Positions 36,682 to 45,986 of a stretch of DNA of 64,000 nucleotides are shown piece after piece. The translations under genes were made by a program, and so were the position numbers. Numbering within the stretch: the stretch's first letter is position 1; the number at the start of each line of letters is the position of its first letter. The notes beneath the pieces were generated by a model that was not told the origin of the DNA, searched no databases, and worked only from the letters and a program-made list of their open reading frames with translations. This DNA comes from Bacteroidota bacterium (GTDB lineage: Bacteria > Bacteroidota > Bacteroidia > Bacteroidales > Dysgonomonadaceae), in the NCBI GenBank assembly GCA_023437305.1, contig JAEZGN010000021.1:310001-374000 (forward strand), given 5' to 3'.

Positions 36682-39600
36682 TTATTTTGCTATTATCTTA
36701 AACTCTTCTTCAAAGCCACTCTTTGTTCGAAGTTTTACTATAAATGTTCCTGCTTTGGATAGTGTAAACGGTGTTACTTTTCCGGTTACAGGAATTGATT
36801 TTTCTAAACTTCCCGAAATAGTGTATACTTGTAGTTTTGCACCTTTCAACATATCCTCATCCAAGTCTGTCTCCAAACTGATTACTTCTAAAGTATTCAC
36901 CGGATTAGGATATACTTGTGTTGACGAACTCTTAAGTAGTGCACTTCCCTGACAGGTACAAAAGCTTTTTCCGTCTGCGGTGGTCATCCTTACAGAATAT
37001 AAAGCAGCTTTGTCGAGTATATCAGTTTCTTTACCTCCGGCAGAATAATATTGTTTGTTGGTGCCAATCTTTTCTCCATTTCTAAACCATTGGTAATCTT
37101 TGAAAACGTAACCTCCATTTGTAGCTGCATTATTATTAACGGCTAAGATGTTGTTCCACTTCTGTACTACAATACTGTTGAAAGGAATTGGCACTTCTAC
37201 TTTCAGTGTATAGTTTTTGCTTGTTATACCATCGGCAGCGGTTACAGTGATAACCTTCTCATACAATCCCGGCTTTTTTACATCCATAGAGAAAGACTTG
37301 CCTCCACTTATTGTAGCTCCGATAGCAGGAGTAACATCCACATCGATCTTATCCGCTGAGTAACCACAATCTACAACATAAGTAGTTTCAATATCCCAAT
37401 CGTCGCCATTTACCTTCAGCGAATTTATGTCGGTATCTGAATACATATCACTTAGGTTAGGAACAATATACTTGTCCTTGTCTGCATCCAACTTGTAATA
37501 GAAAGCGACACTGAAATTATATAACGGATAATGTTTCCCATCAATAACATTCCCTGAAGCATCCATAGGCTCTCCGCTTGTAGTAGGCGAGTTGTTCCAT
37601 GTTTTATGTTCGTAATTGAAGAATGCCTGATAGTCATCGCTATCGCGCAGATTGCCATGTCCTCGCAAGTTGCGTCCCGACAAAGTAGCATCTACACCTG
37701 CATAAGTAACCTCGATAGCCCCATCCAGATTATTGGCACAAGTGATTAGGACACAATCCTGTTCCGATCCGTCTATCTCTACGTTTTGGATGCTTTGCTC
37801 CACATCGTTCAGATAAACGTTAAATCCATAATTAGGCATTTCTAATAAGGTTTTGGTATCAAGTACCAGTGGTAACTTTGGAGCAATGTATTTTATGCGC
37901 ACTTGCTTTTGATTTCCTTCAACACGAGAGATTTCTATTGGTTGCAGAGGTGTAAATGTTTCACCTAAAACCTTTGTTTTATATATCACCTTTCCTATCA
38001 TCTCGCCATACCAACGGTAACCATTTGCATCCAAGTGACCTCCTACATCTGTCATTGGATAGATAGGACCAACGCAAATAATGTCACTATTTGCATTCGC
38101 TGCTTCGAGTTGCGCCATTCCTATTTCTAAGCTCCTGCCCTTGGTATACTGAGCACCTGCCTGATAGGTATAAAAAATTGGATTGTCGGTCTGCTGGTAC
38201 TGTGCCTTAGCATCTGCTTGCATATTATTTTTTAGCGTCATAAGCAAATTCTTATATGTCGCTTTATCTCCCGATGCCGTACCTTCATGTCCATCAAGGC
38301 CTGTTCCATACTCATTATAATAATTGAACTCTCCTTGCATGAATATGATAGCCGGACAAGAAATAGAACTGTTGGTTCTGTCAACAATCGTTTTTGCTTT
38401 TTGTAGAGTTGTAATATAGTTATTATATAATACTTCCGAGCCTTGATATTCTTTCGACAGCTCTTCTATATTCTTCCCACTTGTTCCGCTCGATGTTGCC
38501 AAAATGCGATTCTCTTTACCGGTAGCATCATGTGTCAATGGAACTTGCTTGCGCAAATGATTGACTGCCCCATGCAGCGGACTCTCACCCAAAGCTGTAC
38601 CATGCTCGGTTGCTACTAAAGGGCTCAATGTATTGAGAGCTTGATTTCCATAATTTATCCACACTTGGCTTCCTATCATATAGTTTCCATCAAGGTTATC
38701 GGTAGACAGCTTATCCGATTCATGACCTGTAGACAAGCTTTGTCCGTACATGATGTAATGCTCATAGTTGTGAGAGTTGGAGATCGGTGTGGTTGCATTT
38801 GTATTATATACCCTAAATTCATGTATCGACCAGTAAACTCCGGGGTTAGTTCCTGTCTGAACAATGCGGATATATCTAGCCTTCTGTTCATCAAACTTTA
38901 TAATGAAGCTATTCGGGCTGCCATTACCTGTGTGTATAGGGCTTCCCCATGTTGCACCATCATTAGAGACATATACTTCGTAAGAAACAGCAAAATCATT
39001 CGGGCTCTTGGTACAATCCAACACCAATTTGTCAAACTCCTGCTCTTTTCTCATATCTACCATAAACCACTGACCCGGAGCCTGAAGAGCTTCTGTATCC
39101 CATCGGGTCTCATCATCATAGTCTATCGCATTCTGAGCTGCATTCGTATTATTCGATGCAGAAGCAATCCATCCTATCATATCCAGAGGAACCTCCTCAG
39201 CTACTTCTTCAGACTTATAAACATAAAATTCGTGAATTGACCAATACAAGTCTTTCGATCCGGTTTGGTTTATTTTTATATATCGCCCTTTTACTGTTTG
39301 GTCTAAGATAACAAACAACATGTTGCTATTGCCCTTTCCTGTAGCTACGCTATTCCACGAAGCACCATCGCTTGACACCAGAATCTCATATCCCGCCGGA
39401 TAATCTCCCGAGCTGGCCGAATAATCAAGAATAATAGCATCAATATCTTTTTCTTCGTTCATGTCTACCAAGAACCATTGCCCCGGGGCTTGAACCGCTT
39501 CTGTATCCCATCGGGTAGCAGCATCGCCGTCCAAAGCATTTCTTGCGCCATTTGTATTATTCGATGCCGAAGCCGACCAGCCTGTGCGGTCGTAAACATT

Positions 39601-42243
39601 TTCGCCTGACAGCTTTGGAGAATGGGCAAGGTTATTTTTCCACAGTTTTACATTGGCTGTATTAATTCCCGAAGAGTTTGTTATCGACGACACGACAGAC
39701 AGCCCCGCTTCACCTCCACCTATCAAAAGGTTGTTGATAGGCATAACAGATGAAGCCAAAAGGCTCAACTCTGAGCCGGAAGCCAATGAAGCCAATCCTG
39801 TTTGTCCGGGATGATGGAAGTGTGCCGTTTGCATTTCTACCTTTCCTCCCGACAAGGCAAGCCCTTTTGTTGGATTTCCCCAATAGTCGGAATTAAAGAA
39901 AGTAACCTTTCCTGTAAAGTTCGGGCTTGTTTCAATATATCGGCTATCGCTACCAAAAGCAACGATCTGGGTATTGATAAGATCAAAAGACTCAATTCCG
40001 CTTCCAACTACCTTGAATGCACTTATACTACCGTCTATACCCAATCCTAAAGATGAGCCTTTGGCATTGTTATTCAGTATAAAGCCATTATGCCCCCCAA
40101 AGATAAAGTCGTTATATAAGCGTAAGTTTTCACACGAACCTATTTCTAAAAACTGAAGATGATTTGTGCCATGCACATAACAAGCATCGATAAGATTTCC
40201 TTCACTACTCGGATTAGGCGAATTTGGCCAGCCTCCCCATTTCGATTCGCCGCCATAAGCGTAAGCGTTTACATTCACATGCACATTTTGTACAATCCCG
40301 TCTTCGGAGTTGCCACCGACCTTTACACCGGATGTAAATACATGTCCCATGACATAGTCTACAAAATGATTATCACATTTGTAAGTAAACAAATCGAGAA
40401 ATTTATCTGTAGCCCTGACCCCTATATTTATAACATACGCATTAGCTCCTGTAGCCTGTATACAATAAGGATATGATGGCATATTGGGTAATAAACGTGC
40501 ATCCTGTTCGGGGTAATTAAACGCCAGTGCACGAATACCGCTATTTGAAGACAACTTAATAAATGGAGTTCCGTTCGGATTACCTTTGTCAGCATAAACT
40601 TCTATAATACTACCTTTGCCTAGTGGTGAAGAAGGAATATCAGATGCCCCTCTTAGTTCTACGCCCGAAGGAATCGTGAGGTGTCCCAAAACTTTATACT
40701 TGCCCGGAGGAAGAAAAACAATACCTCCGCCATCAGTTCCGGCCCGATTCAAGGCTGTTTGTATGGCATTCGTATTATCGGTTGTTCCGTTCCCTATAGC
40801 ATTGTATGGCGCACCTGCTGCATTATAAAGCACTTCTCTCGATGGCTTTCTGCTCTGATCCTGTATTTTCTCAAAGCTTGGTACTTGTGCCATAGAAACA
40901 GGAGCATGATCTATTACATTTTCGAGAATAGATTTATTCTTGATATCAACCCCTTTCGAGAAACGGTTTCCATTTAAAATAGACCTTGCAGCAATACCAA
41001 TAGTTATCTGCGGCTTATCATTGTTGAAGTCATTATTATTAGCAACAAGCGAACCTCCGCCGATGTTGATTGCACCTTTGCTTACTAACGACTGATTCAA
41101 CAAAATTTTTGTACCCGATGATTTATCCACTGAAATAGCCTCGGAGGTAGCTTCAATCTGAGAAGCTTGTATCTGAAATACTCCGCCTGTATTGGGTCTG
41201 AAAGAAAATCCGGTTTCACAATTTTGTATTTTCAAGTTAGAACACAAGAGCCCTACGTCATTCACAGCTTCTGCATACACTGCTGTTTTACAATCCTTAA
41301 ACGTCAAATCATAATAATGCCCGTTTGGGGTAAAACCTTCGCTGCCTGCCGACATTGAATAGCCCAATAATATTCCTTTATTGTATTTTTCTACATGAAC
41401 ATACGTAGTATACGACCAGTCGTTCCTGCGCATAACAATTCCTGTTCCATGCTCGTATATCCAGTTGGCAAAAGCACTTCCGGCAGCAGGAGAGCCTGTC
41501 AACCCTGATGAAGCCCAATAACTGGGTGAGAAATCGATATTCTCGATTCGCCCTACATCCCCGATATTATCTATTTCTACACCTACCGAAAGCGGTGTTC
41601 CATACATTCCATTTACAATAGGGCAGCCGCCTGTATTTGTTCTCGAATACATGAGCCCGATATATGAATTTACAAATGTCACGTTCTTTGCATTCGCAAA
41701 ATCATTGCCCCAATAGCCGGGTTTTCCGAACAAAATAGATGGAGGATATGCTACTATATTATCCGGGGTCTGTTCGGGATACCAAATAGCGATATCCATA
41801 ACGGACGATGCCGACTCGAGAGTGAGCAAAGGCGAGCCATTCACATCGCCCCTACCGGCAAATCCCATCAGGATAGTACCACCTATCGGTTCTCCTTTGA
41901 CTGGCTTTTTCCAATCGCCACGGAGTATAACACCTTTAGGAATTATCAACCCGCCATTGATTACATATTTGCCATCGGGCAAGTAAAGAACTCCTCCACC
42001 CCATGTTGCTATGTCGTTTAATGCAGTTTGTATAGCAGCTGTATTATCGGTAACTCCGTCTCCCACAATTCCCCTATCGGCAGCCGATAAGGCGGAAACA
42101 AAAGTTTCTAATTTGGGATACTGATCCGATCCCGAGACCTTCCACGATTGTCCGTGCAATGGACTATACACTCCAAAAATAAAGAGTATAATCCAAACAA
42201 GAGATTGTCTTGTAAACACTCTGTAATGTGAAGAATTTTTCAT
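36682..42243 (-). CDS. Giant type IX-secreted protein: two beta-helices, two discoidin, SGNH-like esterase, sorting domain
   Basis: 1853 residues. A signal peptide (about 1-32) precedes two pectate-lyase-3-type right-handed beta-helices (about 40-440 and 471-870), each opening with the motif G(D/N)G.TDNT.AIQTALN and GGG(V/I). Two F5/8 type C domains follow (about 881-1015 and 1019-1150) with near-identical ASASNNTN starts. Then comes a sialate-O-acetylesterase/SGNH-like domain (about 1155-1430; YGQSLSTGHES, FMQGEFNYYNEY, GGHLDANGYRWYGEMIG). After an Ig-like stretch, a C-terminal type IX sorting domain starts at YPNPVNTLEV (about 1776-1853). It is probably a cell-surface or released enzyme that binds and deacetylates a glycan, with beta-helices that may cut or bind acidic polysaccharide. 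Exact chemistry is not known. It follows the PA14-GH3 gene by 173 bases. Confidence 0.82.
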   Translation of the reverse strand: MKNSSHYRVFTRQSLVWIILFIFGVYSPLHGQSWKVSGSDQYPKLETFVSALSAADRGIVGDGVTDNTAAIQTALNDIATWGGGVLYLPDGKYVINGGLIIPKGVILRGDWKKPVKGEPIGGTILMGFAGRGDVNGSPLLTLESASSVMDIAIWYPEQTPDNIVAYPPSILFGKPGYWGNDFANAKNVTFVNSYIGLMYSRTNTGGCPIVNGMYGTPLSVGVEIDNIGDVGRIENIDFSPSYWASSGLTGSPAAGSAFANWIYEHGTGIVMRRNDWSYTTYVHVEKYNKGILLGYSMSAGSEGFTPNGHYYDLTFKDCKTAVYAEAVNDVGLLCSNLKIQNCETGFSFRPNTGGVFQIQASQIEATSEAISVDKSSGTKILLNQSLVSKGAINIGGGSLVANNNDFNNDKPQITIGIAARSILNGNRFSKGVDIKNKSILENVIDHAPVSMAQVPSFEKIQDQSRKPSREVLYNAAGAPYNAIGNGTTDNTNAIQTALNRAGTDGGGIVFLPPGKYKVLGHLTIPSGVELRGASDIPSSPLGKGSIIEVYADKGNPNGTPFIKLSSNSGIRALAFNYPEQDARLLPNMPSYPYCIQATGANAYVINIGVRATDKFLDLFTYKCDNHFVDYVMGHVFTSGVKVGGNSEDGIVQNVHVNVNAYAYGGESKWGGWPNSPNPSSEGNLIDACYVHGTNHLQFLEIGSCENLRLYNDFIFGGHNGFILNNNAKGSSLGLGIDGSISAFKVVGSGIESFDLINTQIVAFGSDSRYIETSPNFTGKVTFFNSDYWGNPTKGLALSGGKVEMQTAHFHHPGQTGLASLASGSELSLLASSVMPINNLLIGGGEAGLSVVSSITNSSGINTANVKLWKNNLAHSPKLSGENVYDRTGWSASASNNTNGARNALDGDAATRWDTEAVQAPGQWFLVDMNEEKDIDAIILDYSASSGDYPAGYEILVSSDGASWNSVATGKGNSNMLFVILDQTVKGRYIKINQTGSKDLYWSIHEFYVYKSEEVAEEVPLDMIGWIASASNNTNAAQNAIDYDDETRWDTEALQAPGQWFMVDMRKEQEFDKLVLDCTKSPNDFAVSYEVYVSNDGATWGSPIHTGNGSPNSFIIKFDEQKARYIRIVQTGTNPGVYWSIHEFRVYNTNATTPISNSHNYEHYIMYGQSLSTGHESDKLSTDNLDGNYMIGSQVWINYGNQALNTLSPLVATEHGTALGESPLHGAVNHLRKQVPLTHDATGKENRILATSSGTSGKNIEELSKEYQGSEVLYNNYITTLQKAKTIVDRTNSSISCPAIIFMQGEFNYYNEYGTGLDGHEGTASGDKATYKNLLMTLKNNMQADAKAQYQQTDNPIFYTYQAGAQYTKGRSLEIGMAQLEAANANSDIICVGPIYPMTDVGGHLDANGYRWYGEMIGKVIYKTKVLGETFTPLQPIEISRVEGNQKQVRIKYIAPKLPLVLDTKTLLEMPNYGFNVYLNDVEQSIQNVEIDGSEQDCVLITCANNLDGAIEVTYAGVDATLSGRNLRGHGNLRDSDDYQAFFNYEHKTWNNSPTTSGEPMDASGNVIDGKHYPLYNFSVAFYYKLDADKDKYIVPNLSDMYSDTDINSLKVNGDDWDIETTYVVDCGYSADKIDVDVTPAIGATISGGKSFSMDVKKPGLYEKVITVTAADGITSKNYTLKVEVPIPFNSIVVQKWNNILAVNNNAATNGGYVFKDYQWFRNGEKIGTNKQYYSAGGKETDILDKAALYSVRMTTADGKSFCTCQGSALLKSSSTQVYPNPVNTLEVISLETDLDEDMLKGAKLQVYTISGSLEKSIPVTGKVTPFTLSKAGTFIVKLRTKSGFEEEFKIIAK

Positions 42244-42416
42244 GATTGATAATGTTTTTAATAAAAAATTAGATTATATAGGCATATAAAGAGCATGTAG
42301 ACGGCTCTAACGGTTACGTTTCGAGCCGACCACTTTTATTGTTTACGACAATAAGCTCTTCAACAGTTTTTCTAAGAAATCAGTCTTTCCTGAAGATGAA
42401 CAGAAACAACTGAAAT

Positions 42417-44999
42417 CTATTTCCCTGATATTAGATTATACTTTTCAGATAACCTGATATCAGAAGAAGATGCACCAACCATAAATTCATATACTCCCTC
42501 AGGAACTACAAATTTCCCTAGGTTCTCATTCCAATATCTCAACTGTTCTTTTTTGATTTCAATTTCAATTCTCTTTGTTTCTCCTTTCTTTATAAAGCTT
42601 CTTTTAAAACCTTTCAATTCTTTAATAGGCATTGTTACTCCTGTTTCGGGTAACTTTACATATACCTGCGAAACTTCATCACCATCCATCTTACCTGTGT
42701 TCTTCAGGTCGAAAGCCAGATTTACGAATTCATCACTTTCTGTCAGTCTGAGATTCTTATATACGAAAGACGTATAACTCAGTCCATATCCGAAAGGATA
42801 TAAGGGTTTCCCTTTGAAATACTGATACCCCCGTCCTTTGGTTACATCATAATCGTCAAAAGCAGGAACTTCATTCAAGCTGCTATAATATGTAAGAGGT
42901 AGTCTTCCGGCAGGATTATAATGTCCGAACAATACTTCGGCGACAGCCTTTCCTCCCTGTTCGCCGGGATACCAAGCATTAACAATCGCCGGAATTTTTT
43001 CTTCCATCCAATTGATAGCAAGAGAACTTCCCGCAACCAATACAACTGTAATATTTGGATTCACCTTATAGATTTCCTGTATAAATTCCATCTGATCAGC
43101 AGGCAAGTGGATATCGTATCGGTCTTGTCCTTCCCTTTCTATCGTTTTATTGATACCTAATACGGCAACTACCTGTTCGCACTCGCGGACAGCTTTACCC
43201 GCTTCGCCATACATATCGAGTCGTTGCTGCGTGCCTATAGATGGTATTTTCCAATAAAGTTTGGCTACAGAATTATCCCGATTGTTAAAATATTCGGCTC
43301 TAAGGTCATATTCTTTTCCTGCTTCAAAATAGTAAGTCACCGAATCTGTAGCTATACTTCTTTCTTGCCAAGCATCTATGAGTTTCTCTCCATTGATAAA
43401 AAGACGAGAGCCATCATCGGCGGTATAGTACAATGTGTAATTTCCCGACACGGTGGGTTTGAGTTTCCCTGTCCACCGGATAGATAATGGAAATGGCGGA
43501 ATAAACGGATCGGGAGCCTGATTAGCGGGCTCAAAATTTACCCACTCCTCGGTACGCACCTTCGGTGTACCCAATAGTTCCATATTTGTAAAATATTCAG
43601 ATTTGAGCCCTTGCGGAAAATAGGATGCCGAGATCATTTCTTTTCCATCGGCAGCAGATTTCCATGGAGCATATACCACTTTCACATCCTTACCCACCTC
43701 ATCTTGTATTCCTTGCAATATAGAGATGGGGGCATTGGCAGGAATACCGCTGTAATCTCCGAATTCACTGTTACCTGCATTTATCCCTACAACTGCTATC
43801 GATTTTATCTTTTTAGGATTTAACGGTAATGCCTTGTCTTTGTTTTTCAACAAGACAATGCTCTGACGAGCCGATTCGAGAGCCAGTTGTTTATGTTTTT
43901 CTGAGCCTATCACCGAGGGTGATATTTTGCTATACGGGTTATGGTCAGGGTCATCAAACAATCCCAGTTTCATACGTGCCCGAAGCACTCTGTATGCAGC
44001 TGAGTCAATATCTGCTTGCGAAACCATGTACTGATTGTATGCATTCAGAAGAGGTTGCATATATACATCATCGCCACACTCGAGATCAAGTCCGGCTTTG
44101 ATTGACAGTGTTGCTGCCGCTTCTTTTGTCTTTACATATTTCATCGCCGAAACCAGAAGGCTTGGACCTCCACAGTCTGAAACAACATATCCGTTAAATC
44201 CCCAATCGTTCCTTAAAACTTTGGTCAACAACCAAGGATTGGCCGTACACGGAACATCATTAATGGCATTGTAGGCCGACATGATAGATGCCGACTTTCC
44301 TTCTCTTACACACATTTCGAAAGCAGGAAGATAATATTCTCTCAATTGCCTTTCCGATATCTGAGGATTGGCCGTAAAACGATTATGTTCTTCGTTATTT
44401 GCCGCAAAATGTTTTGGAGTAGCTACTATTTTCAGATAAGTGGGATCGTCTCCCTGCAATCCCTTTACAAAAGCAGTACCCAAAATACCCGACAAATAAG
44501 GATCTTCGCCATAGGTTTCGGGAGTACGTCCCCAGCGTGGGTCACGAGCCATATTTACGGTAGGAGACCAAAATGTAAGCAGATCGGTAAAGCGTTCTTT
44601 TTGAAGCCTCCCTTGCTCGAGTTGGTTCCATCTTCCACGAGCTTCGTCTGAAATGGCTGTTGCTATCTGATAATGCAACTCGGGGTTCCACATACTGGCA
44701 AGTCCTATAGCTTGCGGAAATACGGTGAACCGTCCGGGGCGTACCACTCCATGCAGAGCCTCATTTCCATGATAGTATTTAGGAATTTCTAAACGCGGAA
44801 TACCGGGCGAAGTGGCAGTAAGAAGGCTTATTTTTTCTTCTATTGTTAGTTTTGACAATAAGTCTATGATACGATCGTGCATAGGAGCTCTTTCGTCTCT
44901 GAATAATTGCTCTTGCTGTGCACATAATGGGATATGACTAACAAGTACAAGCCACATGATAAACAGCAGTTTACCATAACGTTTTCTAAAAAATATCAT
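42417..44999 (-). CDS. GH3 glycosidase with inserted PA14 domain
   Basis: A signal peptide ending near PLCAQQ precedes the GH3 TIM barrel. The nucleophile should be Asp275 in YVVSDCGG; an SDC motif is common in beta-xylosidase/arabinosidase-like and some beta-glucosidase GH3 enzymes. KHF (196-198) is the substrate-binding motif. A PA14 domain (about 460-600; GLKSEYFTNMELLG, DDGSRLFING) is inserted in the second GH3 domain. An FN3-like end (about 740-855) closes the protein. PA14-carrying GH3 enzymes usually restrict the active site to short beta-linked chains. It lies between the giant type IX protein and the DUF3823-SusD-SusC genes and is probably in the same PUL, though a 270-base gap with a hairpin separates it from DUF3823. 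Confidence 0.88.
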   Translation of the reverse strand: MIFFRKRYGKLLFIMWLVLVSHIPLCAQQEQLFRDERAPMHDRIIDLLSKLTIEEKISLLTATSPGIPRLEIPKYYHGNEALHGVVRPGRFTVFPQAIGLASMWNPELHYQIATAISDEARGRWNQLEQGRLQKERFTDLLTFWSPTVNMARDPRWGRTPETYGEDPYLSGILGTAFVKGLQGDDPTYLKIVATPKHFAANNEEHNRFTANPQISERQLREYYLPAFEMCVREGKSASIMSAYNAINDVPCTANPWLLTKVLRNDWGFNGYVVSDCGGPSLLVSAMKYVKTKEAAATLSIKAGLDLECGDDVYMQPLLNAYNQYMVSQADIDSAAYRVLRARMKLGLFDDPDHNPYSKISPSVIGSEKHKQLALESARQSIVLLKNKDKALPLNPKKIKSIAVVGINAGNSEFGDYSGIPANAPISILQGIQDEVGKDVKVVYAPWKSAADGKEMISASYFPQGLKSEYFTNMELLGTPKVRTEEWVNFEPANQAPDPFIPPFPLSIRWTGKLKPTVSGNYTLYYTADDGSRLFINGEKLIDAWQERSIATDSVTYYFEAGKEYDLRAEYFNNRDNSVAKLYWKIPSIGTQQRLDMYGEAGKAVRECEQVVAVLGINKTIEREGQDRYDIHLPADQMEFIQEIYKVNPNITVVLVAGSSLAINWMEEKIPAIVNAWYPGEQGGKAVAEVLFGHYNPAGRLPLTYYSSLNEVPAFDDYDVTKGRGYQYFKGKPLYPFGYGLSYTSFVYKNLRLTESDEFVNLAFDLKNTGKMDGDEVSQVYVKLPETGVTMPIKELKGFKRSFIKKGETKRIEIEIKKEQLRYWNENLGKFVVPEGVYEFMVGASSSDIRLSEKYNLISGK

Positions 45000-45214
45000 G
45001 CTTTATAATATTGAATTATTTGTTAAATAGTTCTATAAACAGAGAGTGTCGAGGCTTATATGGGACATTTAGTTTGGATCTATCGATTTGATTAAAACAA
45101 CGATACAGAGAAAATATATTTAGTATACTTCTGTACCGTTGTTACTTTCAACCTTTTTTACCTAAATCTACATTTTATATTCATCGACTCTCATCTATAA
45201 CTTTTTCCATTTTA

Positions 45215-45260
45215 GAGGCTGTCTGAGAAATGATTTTTTTGAACTTCTCATGACAGCCTC
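45215..45260 (-). terminator. Stem-loop after DUF3823 gene
   Basis: GAGGCTGTCTGAGAA (45215-45229) pairs with TTCTCATGACAGCCTC (45245-45260), one base bulged, with a T7-containing loop. It is ten bases after the DUF3823 stop. The T-run lies in the loop on the plus strand rather than after the stem, so efficiency is uncertain. It shares its core with the hairpins at 35652 and 58371. Confidence 0.6.
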
Positions 45261-45269
45261 CTATAATCA

Positions 45270-45974
45270 TTATGGTATTGTTATTTCTTTAATCTCAGAA
45301 TAGTTATACCCCTTTACGATAGGGTCGGCAACACGTGCTCCTGCTCTAAGATAAAATTTACGCCCCGACTTAAGCCCCTCGATAGTCATAGAATGCTCGG
45401 TTGCATAGATCGTAGCATTAGTCATACCTTTCAGGTCCAGTTCATTTCGGCCGTAATCGCTTATGTATGCACCATTACCCACAAAGGATGTATTGTTTAC
45501 AAAAACCTTAGCATCGGTAACCTGATACATATCCACCTCACTCGAAATCTTGAACTTGACTGTAGCAGAAGTTCCGTTCTGAATTATATCTGTTATTTCG
45601 AGATGCAGATATGGTTCAACAGTGAAATCCTGACTTACTGTCCCTTTGATATCTATCTCTACCGGATCGATGGGAACAAAAGGGCCATTCTCTAAAGTGA
45701 CTCTGTAGTGTCCTTTAAAAATCATGGAATTGAAGTATGTTCCATCCTGCTTATTGCCAAAGTATTGAGGGGTTGGAGTATCGCTCCAGCTCAATTCTTC
45801 GAGCTTGATACGCATATGCCCGGTTTCGGTCATCATTGGTTTTCCCGTAAACTTATCATAGACAGTCCCTTTGAGCGTTTCTTTAGGTGAATCAAAATCA
45901 TCAATATCTGTCATACAAGATGTAACAGTGAATGCGATTGTGATGAAGAATAAATATTTAAATATCTTTTTCAT
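45270..45974 (-). CDS. DUF3823 domain surface lipoprotein
   Basis: The lipobox TVTSC gives lipid anchoring. The body (about 35-234) has a carboxypeptidase-regulatory-like beta domain (ETLKGTVYDKFTGKPMM) and a following Ig-like domain with FYLRAGARV. DUF3823 proteins are typically encoded directly after SusC/SusD pairs. They are thought to act as surface glycan-binding (SGBP-like) partners, but I know of no proven ligand. It is 12 bases after susD. Confidence 0.82.
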   Translation of the reverse strand: MKKIFKYLFFITIAFTVTSCMTDIDDFDSPKETLKGTVYDKFTGKPMMTETGHMRIKLEELSWSDTPTPQYFGNKQDGTYFNSMIFKGHYRVTLENGPFVPIDPVEIDIKGTVSQDFTVEPYLHLEITDIIQNGTSATVKFKISSEVDMYQVTDAKVFVNNTSFVGNGAYISDYGRNELDLKGMTNATIYATEHSMTIEGLKSGRKFYLRAGARVADPIVKGYNYSEIKEITIP

Positions 45975-45986
45975 AACTCCTGATTT

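Noticed and set aside
38641..39240. 199-codon plus-strand frame inside the giant type IX gene
   Set aside because: It is antisense to the discoidin/SGNH coding region, with unusual composition and no recognisable domain.
42302..42328. CGGCTC/GAGCCG stem after the PA14-GH3 gene as a terminator
   Set aside because: The stem is only six bases, the loop is 15 bases and there is no T-run.
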